The notes: generated by a model from the letters alone, not told the origin. A stretch of 46,342 nucleotides of DNA from Actinobacteria bacterium OK074 (GCA_001298575.1 LJCV01000277.1:1-46342), one strand, 5' to 3'; counted from the stretch's first letter, positions 24,612 through 32,895 are shown. Program-made: numbers and translations.

Positions 24612-25841
24612 ATGGTTGGTGACACTGTGAGCTGGAATCTCATAGCCATGGAGCGGCCTCGGGAAAACACCCGGTCCGCGCTGCCGTCGTTTTCCGGCAG
24701 GATATTTTCCCAGATTTCCCGCATCGACCAGCGCGGCTGGGCGGAGGCTTATCTGCGCGGGCTGCTGACGACCAAGGGAAAGAAGTCGCTGCGGAACATG
24801 GCCGAGCAGCTCGGCCTGCCGGACGCGATCCAGTCGTTCCAGCAGTTCATCAACCAGAGTCCCTGGGACTGGGAGCCGGTGTGCCGAAACCTGGCATCGG
24901 AGGTCCTGGAGGCGCTGAATCCGGAATTGTTGGTCATTGACAACGTGGTCATACCGAAGCGCGGCAAGTGCTCCGTCGGCGTCGATCGGTACTTCGTGCC
25001 CCAACTGCGGAAGTCCGTCAACGGGCAGATCGGCATGGGACTGTTCCTCGCCGCGGAAACGGCGAGCGTTCCGGTGGCCTGGCACATTCTGCTGTCGGAC
25101 CGCTGGATGAACGACTGCAAGCTGCGCGAGAAGACGTACGTGCCCTGCCAGTACGGTACGAAGACGGCCTGGCAGGCGGCGCTGGCCCTGCTGGAGACGG
25201 TGAACGAGAGCTGGGGAGCGCCCGCCCGGCCCGTGGCGGCGGACTTCCGCGGCCTACGGGGCGCGGAGCAGCTCATCGGCGGGTTGCTGGACCGGCGGCT
25301 GGAGTTCCTGCTGGAACTGGACCCGTCCGTCCGCCTGCTGGAGGCCGTCCCGCGCAGGCTGCCGCGGGCCGCCCCACAGGGAGTCCCGGAACCGAGGTGC
25401 CTGACGGACCTTCCCGTCGTGCGGGAGTTCCGCAGGCGGGCCGGTACGCGCGGCGCCTTCGCCACCGGCGGGCGGCCCCACCCGCCGGTGGCGACCACGA
25501 CCGTCCGGCTGCCGGGGCCCGGGCGCGCCATGGACCTGCGCCTGCTGACGGAGTGGCCGGCCTCGGCGCGTGCGGGGGCTCCCCGGTTCTTCCTGACCAA
25601 CGTCACCGGCTGGGACACCCGTGGGCTCGTGCGGGCACGGCAGATCTGGCACCGCCACAAGAAAAGCCGCCAGGTCTTCCAGAGCGACTACGGCGTGGAC
25701 GACTTCGAGGGCAGGTCGTTCCTGGGCTGGCACCACCACATGGCACTGGCGTCGGCGGCGTTCACCTTCAACCGGCTGGGGACGTCCACCGCTCACCGCG
25801 AACTGCTGGGCGCGCGGCAGGGCCCGCACGAAGAACACTGA
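24612..25841 (+). CDS. IS701-type (DDE) transposase-like protein, first of two
   Basis: 409 residues, near the usual IS701 transposase length. The presumed DDE triad is intact: Asp110 (LLVIDNVVIPKRG), Asp211 (AADFRGL) and Glu366 (DDFEGRSFLGWHHHM). RNMAEQLGL and QQFINQSPWDW are strongly shared with the second copy at 35.2 kb, although the proteins are clearly diverged overall. No terminal inverted repeats or target duplications are found around it; it sits between an operon terminator and a convergent terminator. It may be a domesticated transposase with a regulatory or DNA-processing role, or an old insertion. The start is uncertain: ATG 24612, or ATG 24648. Confidence 0.72.
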   Translation: MVGDTVSWNLIAMERPRENTRSALPSFSGRIFSQISRIDQRGWAEAYLRGLLTTKGKKSLRNMAEQLGLPDAIQSFQQFINQSPWDWEPVCRNLASEVLEALNPELLVIDNVVIPKRGKCSVGVDRYFVPQLRKSVNGQIGMGLFLAAETASVPVAWHILLSDRWMNDCKLREKTYVPCQYGTKTAWQAALALLETVNESWGAPARPVAADFRGLRGAEQLIGGLLDRRLEFLLELDPSVRLLEAVPRRLPRAAPQGVPEPRCLTDLPVVREFRRRAGTRGAFATGGRPHPPVATTTVRLPGPGRAMDLRLLTEWPASARAGAPRFFLTNVTGWDTRGLVRARQIWHRHKKSRQVFQSDYGVDDFEGRSFLGWHHHMALASAAFTFNRLGTSTAHRELLGARQGPHEEH

Positions 25842-25849
25842 GAAGAGCG

Positions 25850-25889
25850 CCGAGGGACGTCGTCGCCGGATGGCGACGACGTCCCTCGG
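25850..25889. terminator. Bidirectional terminator hairpin
   Basis: CCGAGGGACGTCGTCGCC (25850-25867) and GGCGACGACGTCCCTCGG (25872-25889) form a perfect 18-bp stem with a 4-nt loop, between the convergent transposase-like and ALDH genes. Confidence 0.85.
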
Positions 25890-25910
25890 TGTGTTCCCCG
25901 GGTGCCGGGC

Positions 25911-27401
25911 TCAGTCGCCCAGCGTGGTCCACACGGTCTTGAGCTCCAGGTAGGCGTCGAGGTTGGCGTGCCCCATCTCCCGCCCGATCCCGGACGACTT
26001 GAAGCCGCCGAACGGGCCTGCGGGGTCGCCCGCCGCCCAGGTGTTCACATAGACCGAGCCGGCGCGCAGCCGGGCGGCGACGCGGTGGGCGTGGGCCAGG
26101 CTTCGCGTCCACACGCCGGCGGCCAGCCCGTACTCGGTGTCGTTGGCCAGCGTGACGGCCTCGTCCAGGTCGTCGAAGGGGGCGGCCACCAGGACGGGGC
26201 CGAAGATCTCCTCCCGGCTGACCTTCATGTCCGCGGTGACGTCGGTGAACAGGGCGGGCCGTACGAAGTAGCCGCCCTCGGGCGAGGCCGCGGGCAGTTC
26301 GCCCGCGCGCAGGGTGGCGCCGGCGGAGAGGCCGTGCTCGATGTACCCGCGCACGCGGTCGTACTGAGCGGCGGAGACCAGCGGGCCGTACTGGGTCGAG
26401 CGGTCCAGCGCGGACCCGACGACGGCCTCCTCGGCCAGGGCCGCCAGCCGGTCGGTCACCTCCGCGAACAGGCTGCGGTGGACGTAGAGTCGGGACGCGG
26501 CGTTGCACGCCTGACCGCTGTTGAAGTAGATCCCGTTGAACGCGCCGGTGACGGCGGCGTCGACATCGGCGTCCGCGAGGACGATGTTGGGGCTCTTGCC
26601 GCCGAGTTCCAGGGTCACCCGCTTGAGCCCGCTGCCCGCCCGCGCGCCGATCTCCCGCCCCACCTCGGTGGAGCCGGTGAACGCGATTTTGTCGACGCCC
26701 GGGTGGCCGACCAGGGCCGCGCCCGTGGTGCCGTCCCCGGTCAGGACGTTGACCGTACCGGCCGGGAAGCCCGCCTCGTCGACGAGTTCCGCGAGGCGCA
26801 GCGCCGTCAGCGGGGTCTGCTCGGCGGGCTTGAGCACCACCGTGCACCCCGTGGCCAGCGCGGCTCCCATCTTCCACGCGGCCATCATCAGCGGGAAGTT
26901 CCAGGGGATGATCTGCGCGCAGACGCCGACGGGCTCCTTGCGGGTGTAGGTCAGGGTGTCGGGCAGGGAGACAGGGATGACCTCGCCCTCGATCTTGGTG
27001 GGCCAGCCGCTGAAGTACCGGAAGTGGCCGATGGTGGCCGGGATGTCGACCAGTTCGGTCATGGAGATGGGTTTGCCGCCGTCGAGCGACTCCAGTTCGG
27101 CCAGTTCGGCGGCGTGTTCCTCAAGGAGGTCGGCGAGCCTGGCGACGAGCCGGCCGCGGGCGGCGGCCGGCAGGGCGCCCCAGGGGCCTTCGAGGGCCGC
27201 GCGGGCGGCGGCGACGGCGGCGTCGACATCGACGGGACCGGCGTGGGCGACGTCGTCGATGCGCGCGCCAGTGGAGGGATCGAGCGTGGCGAACGTCCTG
27301 CCGTCGGCGGCGGGGACGAACCGGCCCCCGATGTAGAGCAGGTGCGGACGGGCCAGGAAGCCGCGGGTGAGTGTGCCGTTCGCGGAAAGCGATGTGGTCA
27401 T
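25911..27401 (-). CDS. NAD(P)-dependent aldehyde dehydrogenase
   Basis: 496 residues from ATG 27401, with GAGGAGA upstream. Complete ALDH superfamily enzyme oxidising an aldehyde to the acid. Asn168 in IPWNFP, Lys191 in LKPAEQTPL, FTGSTEVGR (Rossmann loop), general base Glu265 in LELGGKSPN and catalytic Cys299 in FNSGQACNA are all present; WAAGDPAGPFGGFKSSGIGRE ends the catalytic domain. Closest in style to betaine- or phenylacetaldehyde-dehydrogenase groups, but the substrate cannot be assigned. 31 bp downstream of the ADH gene in the same operon, so an alcohol-to-aldehyde-to-acid sequence is likely. A longer in-frame start at 27494 is rejected because it would overlap the ADH gene. Confidence 0.9.
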   Translation of the reverse strand: MTTSLSANGTLTRGFLARPHLLYIGGRFVPAADGRTFATLDPSTGARIDDVAHAGPVDVDAAVAAARAALEGPWGALPAAARGRLVARLADLLEEHAAELAELESLDGGKPISMTELVDIPATIGHFRYFSGWPTKIEGEVIPVSLPDTLTYTRKEPVGVCAQIIPWNFPLMMAAWKMGAALATGCTVVLKPAEQTPLTALRLAELVDEAGFPAGTVNVLTGDGTTGAALVGHPGVDKIAFTGSTEVGREIGARAGSGLKRVTLELGGKSPNIVLADADVDAAVTGAFNGIYFNSGQACNAASRLYVHRSLFAEVTDRLAALAEEAVVGSALDRSTQYGPLVSAAQYDRVRGYIEHGLSAGATLRAGELPAASPEGGYFVRPALFTDVTADMKVSREEIFGPVLVAAPFDDLDEAVTLANDTEYGLAAGVWTRSLAHAHRVAARLRAGSVYVNTWAAGDPAGPFGGFKSSGIGREMGHANLDAYLELKTVWTTLGD

Positions 27402-27432
27402 GGAACGTGTCTCCTCATGGGCGTCCGGGGGC

Positions 27433-28488
27433 TCAGAAACGGTTGATGACGGTGAGTCCGGTGGTACGGAACGTGCCCATCTCGCCCAGGACATCGGTCG
27501 CCCGGTCGAGAGAGACGGTTCGCTGGACGAGCGATTCCGGGGTGAGCCGGCCCGCCGCCACCAGGGAGAGCAGCGCCGGGTAGTTACTGTGCGGGTTGCC
27601 GTGCGACCCGACGACGGTCAGCTCGCCGGTGGTGATCGCGTCGATGGGCAGCGCGACCTCGCCCGCCTCGGCGGATCCCGTCAGGCCCACCTGTACGTGC
27701 CGGCCGGACTTGCGCAGGCACCGCACGGAGTTCACCACGGTGGCGCGGATGCCCAGGGCGTCGATCGAGACGTGCGCCCCGCCCCCGGTGGCGTCCTTGA
27801 CCGCGGCGGGCACATCGGTCGACTCCGTGGCCAGGACGGTGCGGGCCGCTCCCTGCTTCTCGGCCAGGGCCAGCTTGAGCGGGTCGATGTCGACGGCCAC
27901 GACGTTCGCGCCGGCGGCGCTCGCGATCTGCACCACCGAGAGACCGACCCCGCCGGCGCCGTGGACGGCCAGCCACTGGCCGGCCCGCACCTGACCCTGG
28001 TGGGTGACGGCGTGGAAGGCCGTCATGAAGCGGCAGCCGATGGCGCTGGCGGCGAGCGGTGTGACCTCGTCGGGCAGTTGGACGCAGTTGAAGTCCGCGA
28101 CCGGGATCCTGACGTACTCCGCGTACCCGCCGTCCTCGGACAGGCCCAGGGCCCGCATGTTGTCGCAGAGGTTGGCCCGACCCGAGCGGCACTGCGGGCA
28201 GGTGCCGCATGCCTCGTGGAAGGGCACGGTGACCCGGTCGCCGACGCGCACGGAACGCACCGCGGAACCCACGGCGACGACTTCGCCCGCCAGCTCGTGG
28301 CCGGGCGTGCGGGGCAGTTCGATCTGCCCGCCGAGCCAGCCCCAGTCGCCCATCCACGCGTGCCAGTCGCTCCTACAGATGCCCGACGCGATGACGCGCA
28401 GTACGGCATCGTCCGGACCCGGTGCGGGTTCGGGAAGGTCGCGTATCTGGAGCGGTTTGCCGTATTCGACGATTTGCGCAGCCTTCAC
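27433..28488 (-). CDS. Zinc-dependent alcohol dehydrogenase
   Basis: 351 residues, medium-chain dehydrogenase with both zinc sites. Catalytic zinc ligands are Cys38, His64-Glu65 (TPGHELAGE) and Cys152. The structural zinc site is Cys94, Cys97, Cys100 and Cys108 (CGTCPQC and NLC). NAD-binding GAGGVG is at 177-182, and VAVDIDPLKLALAEK after it suggests NAD preference. First gene of the ADH-ALDH operon. A good promoter (28620-28649) reads towards it with a leader of about 125 nt. Substrate unknown. Confidence 0.9.
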   Translation of the reverse strand: MKAAQIVEYGKPLQIRDLPEPAPGPDDAVLRVIASGICRSDWHAWMGDWGWLGGQIELPRTPGHELAGEVVAVGSAVRSVRVGDRVTVPFHEACGTCPQCRSGRANLCDNMRALGLSEDGGYAEYVRIPVADFNCVQLPDEVTPLAASAIGCRFMTAFHAVTHQGQVRAGQWLAVHGAGGVGLSVVQIASAAGANVVAVDIDPLKLALAEKQGAARTVLATESTDVPAAVKDATGGGAHVSIDALGIRATVVNSVRCLRKSGRHVQVGLTGSAEAGEVALPIDAITTGELTVVGSHGNPHSNYPALLSLVAAGRLTPESLVQRTVSLDRATDVLGEMGTFRTTGLTVINRF

Positions 28489-28619
28489 TGGTCAATCTCC
28501 CTAACAGGATTCGGAACAATCTCGGTGCCGGGGAAACTCGGCCCCGGTCGATCGCTGTGCCGTCAATCTCTGCGCCGGTCGGAAATCAATCCCCGACGGA
28601 TAATGCGCCGATACCCGTG

Positions 28620-28649
28620 ACCCTAGGTACGCCCGTGCGAGGGTGTCAA
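28620..28649 (-). promoter_or_regulatory. Promoter of the ADH-ALDH operon
   Basis: On the minus strand TTGACA (28649-28644), 18 bp, then TAGGGT (28625-28620). This is close to the housekeeping consensus of Streptomyces. Transcription would begin near 28612, about 125 nt before the ADH start. Confidence 0.6.
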
Positions 28650-28665
28650 AGTTTCCCCGACCCAT

Positions 28666-28684
28666 CACTTAAGTTAACGAAGTG
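28666..28684. promoter_or_regulatory. Imperfect palindrome between divergent ADH and oxidoreductase genes
   Basis: CACTT-N9-AAGTG with GTTAAC in the middle. It lies 17 bp upstream of the ADH -35 in an unusually AT-rich patch. A second TTGACA on the minus strand overlaps its right arm. Possible operator for the XRE or LysR regulator of the island. Confidence 0.4.
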
Positions 28685-28772
28685 TCAACTGCGGCCTTTG
28701 TCGGTGCCCGGCGGAAAGCGTACGGTGATAATCATCAGGTCGCCGATGCATTCGGACCGTGAAGGGTAAACC

Positions 28773-29753
28773 ATGCCGCGAGTCATTGCTTCGTCATTCG
28801 CCCCGCCGGAAGAGCTGGTGGTCGACTCCGCCGCTTCTCCCGTCGTGACGCCGCAACCAGGAGAAGTCGTCGTGGAGGTCGCGGCGGTCGGCGTGAATTT
28901 CGCCGATCTGCTCACGGTCACCGGGCAGTTCCATCTGCCGACCGAGCTGCCCATGACACCGGGCAACGAGTTCAGCGGCACGGTGTCCGCCGTCGGTCCG
29001 GGCGTGACCCGGGTCGCGCCGGGCGACCGGGTCATGGCGCTCACGCCCCGGGGCGGGTACGCGGACCGGGCCGTGGTGCCCGAACTGCTCACCGTCCGGC
29101 TGCCGGTCGACATGGACCTGGTCACCGCCGCCGCCGCGCCCGTCGCCTACGCCACTGCCCATGTCGCCCTGGTGGCACACGGCCGGTTGAAGGCGGGGCA
29201 GACCGTGGTGGTGACCGGGGCCTCCGGCAGCGTGGGGCGGGCCACCATGGAAAGCGCCCGGGAACTGGGCGCGACGGTTATCGGGGTGCGACGCACCGCC
29301 GCCGCGGGCCCCGGAGCGGCCCATCACAGCGTGTTCACCGCGGACCGCACCGGCGACGAGGTGACCGGGGAGATCCGGGCGCTGACCGGGGGCAGGGGCG
29401 CCGATCTCGCGGTGGACCTGGTGGGCGGCCCGCTCACGGCGTCCCTGCTGGACGCGGCGGCCTTCGGCGGCACGGTGCTCACGGTGGGTTTCGCGAGCGG
29501 CGAGGTGCCTCAGGTGAGCCTCGGCACACTGCTGATGAAAACCGTGGGGATCGCCGGCTTCGACCTCGGCCTGTATCTGCGGGAGCGGCACGAGTTCCTC
29601 GCCGGGGCCCTGGACCGTACCGCACGGCTGATGGCCTCCGGTGTCTTCCGCCCCGGCTGCGCGCAGAGCCTTCCGCTGCACGCCGCCCCCAAGGTCCTCT
29701 CCGCGATGCAGCGCGCGGAGTTGCCGGGGAAGACCGTCCTCGTCAACGAGTGA
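28773..29753 (+). CDS. Quinone oxidoreductase-like MDR protein (zinc-free)
   Basis: 326 residues, medium-chain reductase without zinc cysteines. VNFADLLTVTGQF and PMTPGNEFSGTV mark the QOR/crotonase-reductase branch; the NADPH-binding loop VTGASGSVGRA is at 147-157. RALTGGRGADLAVDLVGG is the usual Rossmann continuation. It likely reduces a quinone or an enone with NADPH. It is divergent from the ADH-ALDH operon and first in a five-gene run with three NTF2-like genes and a VOC protein. The upstream GAAGGG is about 9 nt from the ATG. Confidence 0.82.
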   Translation: MPRVIASSFAPPEELVVDSAASPVVTPQPGEVVVEVAAVGVNFADLLTVTGQFHLPTELPMTPGNEFSGTVSAVGPGVTRVAPGDRVMALTPRGGYADRAVVPELLTVRLPVDMDLVTAAAAPVAYATAHVALVAHGRLKAGQTVVVTGASGSVGRATMESARELGATVIGVRRTAAAGPGAAHHSVFTADRTGDEVTGEIRALTGGRGADLAVDLVGGPLTASLLDAAAFGGTVLTVGFASGEVPQVSLGTLLMKTVGIAGFDLGLYLRERHEFLAGALDRTARLMASGVFRPGCAQSLPLHAAPKVLSAMQRAELPGKTVLVNE

Positions 29754-29759
29754 CCCCGC

Positions 29760-29781
29760 CCATATCCCGGTCCATATCCCG
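29760..29781 (+). repeat. Tandem 10-bp duplication in the leader of the first NTF2-like gene
   Basis: CCATATCCCG occurs at 29760-29769 and 29772-29781. The second copy runs into GAAGGGAA, the ribosome site of ATG 29790. Confidence 0.7.
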
Positions 29782-29789
29782 AAGGGAAC

Positions 29790-30239
29790 ATGTTCGTGAC
29801 CGACACAGATTTTGCGACGCTTTCCGTGGCGTCGACCCGCGACCTGGTTTTCAGCTGGTTCGCCGCACTCGACCGGCGTGACGACATCGAGGACATCGTG
29901 CCGTTCTTCGCTCCGGACGGCCTTGAGATGGAATTCCCGGAGGGAAAGATATCCGGCCGGGATGGACTCCGGAATTGGTACGCCGATATCACGGGTATTT
30001 TCTTCGACCAGAAGCACGAGATACGGAGCATCTCCGTGATCGACCCGGGACGTACCGCGGCGACGGTCGAGGTCGTCGTGCACTGGTACGCCCGCACCTG
30101 GGAGCCGCCCGCCGCCAAGAGCACGTCGATCGCCGCCGAGGCGCTGCAACGCTGGATCGTGGTCGCGGGCCGGGATGGCCGCCCGGTGGTGAAGGACTAC
30201 CGCGTGGTGTCACTGACCCCGCTGTCGGACCCGGCCTGA
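29790..30239 (+). CDS. NTF2-like / SnoaL-like protein
   Basis: 149 residues. N-terminal helices (STRDLVFSWFAALDRRDDIEDIVPFFAPDG) followed by EFPEGKISGRDGLRNWYADI and a four-stranded sheet (EIRSISVIDPGRTAATVEVVVHWYARTW). The fold is that of SnoaL-like cyclases, ketosteroid isomerases and limonene-epoxide hydrolases. No catalytic assignment is possible. GAAGGGAA lies just before the ATG. 36 bp after the oxidoreductase gene, so the two are likely co-transcribed. Confidence 0.72.
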   Translation: MFVTDTDFATLSVASTRDLVFSWFAALDRRDDIEDIVPFFAPDGLEMEFPEGKISGRDGLRNWYADITGIFFDQKHEIRSISVIDPGRTAATVEVVVHWYARTWEPPAAKSTSIAAEALQRWIVVAGRDGRPVVKDYRVVSLTPLSDPA

Positions 30240-30259
30240 AACCCGGTCCGGAATCCGGC

Positions 30260-30306
30260 TGAAGGAAATCCGGTCCCGGAGGGAAACCGATCCAGAAGGG
30301 AAATCC
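30260..30306 (+). repeat. Triplicated Shine-Dalgarno-like leader
   Basis: Three related units, TGAAGGAAATCC, GGAGGGAAACC and AGAAGGGAAATCC, begin every 17-18 bp in the 67-bp gap before ATG 30307. Only the last is placed for translation of the gene. Confidence 0.55.
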
Positions 30307-30774
30307 ATGACGAACGTCAGCAAGGAACGTCTGCTCGCCGCGTACGCCGCGCTCGAATCCGCGGACCGCGGCCGTATCACCGAGTTCTGGGACGAGGACC
30401 TGCGCTGGGAGGTGCCCGGCCATCAGCCGAACTCGGGCTGGTACGAAGGTCTGGACGCCTACCTGAGCCTGCGGGAGACGGTGGCCAAGGCCGCGGGCGG
30501 CACCTTCACCATCGAGATCTCCGGCATCTTCGTCGACGCGGAGGCGGGCCGCACCGTCGACGTCCGCCACACCACCGCACGGCGGGCGCACGCCCCCGAG
30601 GACAGCCGCTCGCCCTTCCACTGGCTGGACATCGAAGGAGTGCACTTCCTGACGTGGCGGGACGGCCGTGTCGTCGAAGGGCGGGGCGCGGTCATCGGCC
30701 ACGGGGAGGCGAACTTCAACCTGTGGTGGTCCCCGGTGGACCCCGACGGGCGCCGTTTCCCCGCACACGCCTGA
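30307..30774 (+). CDS. NTF2-like / ketosteroid-isomerase-like protein
   Basis: 155 residues. SKERLLAAYAALESADRGRITEFWDEDLRWEVPGHQPNSGWYEGLDAYL fits the N-terminal helices and first strand of the SnoaL/KSI fold; GTFTIEISGIFVDAEAGRTVDVRHTTARRA and FLTWRDGRVVEGRGAVIG form the sheet. Clearly different in sequence from its neighbours on both sides. Probably cytoplasmic. Substrate unknown. Its leader holds three SD-like units. Confidence 0.7.
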   Translation: MTNVSKERLLAAYAALESADRGRITEFWDEDLRWEVPGHQPNSGWYEGLDAYLSLRETVAKAAGGTFTIEISGIFVDAEAGRTVDVRHTTARRAHAPEDSRSPFHWLDIEGVHFLTWRDGRVVEGRGAVIGHGEANFNLWWSPVDPDGRRFPAHA

Positions 30775-30817
30775 GCGCTCCGCCGGATCCGCGGTTCGTT
30801 CACCGCGGGCCGGTGGG

Positions 30818-30890
30818 TGCTGGTCGCGCCCACGCGGCGGAGCCGCACATCGATACAGCCCCGCGCCCCTTTGGGACGCGGTTGCATCCC
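30818..30890. repeat. Degenerate copy of the dispersed intergenic repeat, inside the island
   Basis: TCGCGCCCACGCGGCGGAGC, CGCACATCGATACAGCCCCG and CGCCCCTTTGGGA follow the order seen at 3035 and 7012. It fills most of the 148-bp gap between two NTF2-like genes. Confidence 0.6.
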
Positions 30891-30922
30891 CCGTAGATCC
30901 CCCCCCCGAAGAGAGGCAGAGC

Positions 30923-31294
30923 ATGAACACCCGAGACGTCGTGACGCGTTACTACGAGCTGGCCAACACCGGGGACTGGGACCGGTGGTGCGACCTGTTC
31001 GCGCCGGAGCAGGTGATGGACGAGCAACTGGCCGGGCATGTGGAGGGCCGCGAAACCCTCCGCGAGATGATGAAGGGATTCCCGTCGATGTACGCCCGGT
31101 TCGCCAACGTGCCGGTGCATGTGGTCGTCGAGGGCGAGCAGGCCGCGGTGATCTCCCACATCTCCGCGCAGAGCGTCGGCGGAGCGAGCGTCGAGGCGGA
31201 CGTGTGCAACTACTTCCGGATCGTCGGCGGACAGATCACCTACATGTCCAACCACCACGACAGCGTTCCGTTCGCGCCCGTGCAGGGGAAGTGA
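30923..31294 (+). CDS. NTF2-like / SnoaL-like protein, short form
   Basis: 123 residues from ATG 30923, with GAGAGG upstream. TRDVVTRYYELANTGDWDRWCDLFAPEQVMDEQLAGHVEGRETLREMM is a classical SnoaL-like N-terminus, followed by strands VPVHVVVEGEQAAVISHISAQS and VCNYFRIVGGQITYMSNHHDSVPF. The conserved D..W...F and late histidines resemble ketosteroid-isomerase-like enzymes, but no activity can be assigned. Third NTF2-like protein in a row. Nine bp before the VOC gene. An open frame upstream of 30923 covers the dispersed repeat and is not coding. Confidence 0.72.
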   Translation: MNTRDVVTRYYELANTGDWDRWCDLFAPEQVMDEQLAGHVEGRETLREMMKGFPSMYARFANVPVHVVVEGEQAAVISHISAQSVGGASVEADVCNYFRIVGGQITYMSNHHDSVPFAPVQGK

Positions 31295-31303
31295 GGTAGC
31301 GCC

Positions 31304-31750
31304 ATGCCGAACCGACCGAACATCCGCTGGTCGCACGTCGGGCTCAACTGCCGTGACCAGCAGGCCACCGAGGAGTTCTACACCCGCTGGCTGGGTTTCC
31401 GGCGAGCCCGCGTCGTCGAGGCCGACGGCAGCCGGGTGGTGTTCCTCCGGCACGGCGACGTGTACCTCGAACTCTTTCCCACCACCGCGGGCGCGGCCCT
31501 GGACACCGAGGCCGACGGTCCGCAGAACCCCGGCATCGCGCGCCATCTCGCCTTCCAGGTGGATGACGTGGACGCGTTCCTCTCCGTCGACGCCGCCGGT
31601 GAACTGCCGGTCTCGCTGGGACCCCTCACCTTCGACGAGTTCATACCGGGCTGGAAGACCGTCTGGGTCACCGACCCGGACGGGGTGGTCGTCGAGATAA
31701 GCCAGGGCTACACCGACCAGGCAGCCGAGGAACTCGCCCGCATCGCCTGA
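31304..31750 (+). CDS. VOC family (glyoxalase-fold) protein
   Basis: 148 residues, two beta-alpha-beta-beta-beta modules. IRWSHVGLNCRDQQATEEFYTRWLGF opens the first with a metal-ligand-type histidine; GDVYLELFP carries the glutamate. IARHLAFQVDDVDAFL opens the second, and WVTDPDGVVVEISQG ends it. A His/Glu/His/Glu metal site is thus plausible. Family reactions include lyases, isomerases, epimerases and dioxygenases. Last gene of the QOR-NTF2-VOC run; followed by a strong hairpin at 31854. Confidence 0.8.
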   Translation: MPNRPNIRWSHVGLNCRDQQATEEFYTRWLGFRRARVVEADGSRVVFLRHGDVYLELFPTTAGAALDTEADGPQNPGIARHLAFQVDDVDAFLSVDAAGELPVSLGPLTFDEFIPGWKTVWVTDPDGVVVEISQGYTDQAAEELARIA

Positions 31751-31853
31751 GCGGGCTTCACCCGGCGGGGTTGGGGATCCCGTCGGCAGCAGGCACCCTG
31801 GAAGGGGCACCGGCGGGGCCGTTAGGCTCCGGGGCCGGGGTGACTGTCAACCC

Positions 31854-31894
31854 GTCGCGCCCGCCCGGACCGCGTGGGTCCGGGCGGGCGCGAC
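31854..31894 (+). terminator. Strong hairpin between VOC gene and XRE regulator
   Basis: GTCGCGCCCGCCCGGACC and GGTCCGGGCGGGCGCGAC form a perfect 18-bp stem with a 5-nt loop. It ends only 23 bp before the regulator GTG, so it could terminate the upstream operon or act in the regulator's leader. Confidence 0.75.
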
Positions 31895-31917
31895 GGTACG
31901 GAACAGCTGGAGGCATC

Positions 31918-32769
31918 GTGGAGAACGCGGCCCGCCGCAAGGAGCTGTCGGCGTTCATCAGGTCGCGGCGTGAACGGCTGGCCCCCGCCGCGGTCGGCCT
32001 GCACCCCGGTCCCCGGCGGCGTACCCCGGGGCTGCGGCGCGAGGAGGTCGCCCAGCTGTCCGGGGTGAGCGTGACCTGGTACACGTGGCTGGAGCAGGCC
32101 CGCAACATCAGGGTGAGCCCCCAGGTGCTCGACGCCGTGGCGCGGACCCTGCAGCTGACCGCGCAGGAACGCCGGCATCTGATGGAACTCTCGGGTGTGC
32201 CGCTGGCACCGGCCGACGCGACCGCGTACCGCAACCCGCTGCTGGACCGTCTGGTGGCCGAGCTCTCCCCCAGACCCGCGTACGTGCTCAGCCCCTGCTG
32301 GGATCTGCTGGCGTGGAACGACGCCCAGGCGGGGCTGATCGGGGATCCGCTCCGGTGGCCCGTGAACGAGCGCAACATGCTCTGGCTCTTGTTCACCCAG
32401 CCGTGGATGCGCGGCCTGCTCGTCGACTGGCACGATGACACCCGACGGCTGATCGCCGAGTACCGGGTCGCCGCCGCACGCCACGCCGGACATCCGCGGT
32501 TCGACCAGCTGACGCAGAGCCTGCTGGACGCGAGCGGCGAGTTCCGGGAGGGCTGGGCCGAGCACGACGTGGGGGTCTTCCGGCCGACGCGCAAGGAGTT
32601 CGACCATCCGGCGCTCGGACGGTTCACGTTCGACTACGCGAAGCTGGCCTCGGGGGAGGACTCGGAGGCCAAGGTCGTGGTGTACCTCCCGTCCGACGAG
32701 GAGACCCGCGGCAAGCTCCCGGCACTGGCCGAGTCCGGCCGCCTCGCGGCCGACCGGTCCGCAGACTGA
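31918..32769 (+). CDS. XRE-family regulator with MmyB-like ligand domain
   Basis: 283 residues from GTG 31918, with GGAGG four bases before it. An N-terminal helix-turn-helix (about 38-80: RREEVAQLSGVSVTWYTWLEQARN, where the turn pattern is typical of XRE) is joined to the MmyB-like domain (PRPAYVLSPCWDLLAWNDAQAGL, RNMLWLLFTQPWMR, FTFDYAKLASGEDSEAKVVVYLP). This domain resembles PAS-like fatty-acid or small-ligand sensors. In Streptomyces such regulators commonly control an adjacent oxidoreductase or exporter, here the MFS gene 127 bp downstream. The hairpin right before it may affect its expression. Confidence 0.88.
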   Translation: MENAARRKELSAFIRSRRERLAPAAVGLHPGPRRRTPGLRREEVAQLSGVSVTWYTWLEQARNIRVSPQVLDAVARTLQLTAQERRHLMELSGVPLAPADATAYRNPLLDRLVAELSPRPAYVLSPCWDLLAWNDAQAGLIGDPLRWPVNERNMLWLLFTQPWMRGLLVDWHDDTRRLIAEYRVAAARHAGHPRFDQLTQSLLDASGEFREGWAEHDVGVFRPTRKEFDHPALGRFTFDYAKLASGEDSEAKVVVYLPSDEETRGKLPALAESGRLAADRSAD

Positions 32770-32849
32770 ACCCGTCGGGCCCGAGGGTCGGTTGGCCGGC
32801 ACGGTCCGTCGAGCCGCCGACCGCCCCTCCGGCGGAGCCTGTTGAGTTC

Positions 32850-32878
32850 GGTACCGGCATAACCGGCAATCTGGTACC
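32850..32878 (+). promoter_or_regulatory. Repeats upstream of the MFS gene, operator candidate
   Basis: Two GGTACC palindromes (32850-32855 and 32873-32878) flank a direct repeat ACCGGCAT / ACCGGCAA. The block lies 18 bp before the MFS start. A related GGTAC-N5-GTACC lies upstream of the second transposase-like gene. Confidence 0.4.
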
Positions 32879-32895
32879 CGCCTGGCCCCGCGCAC

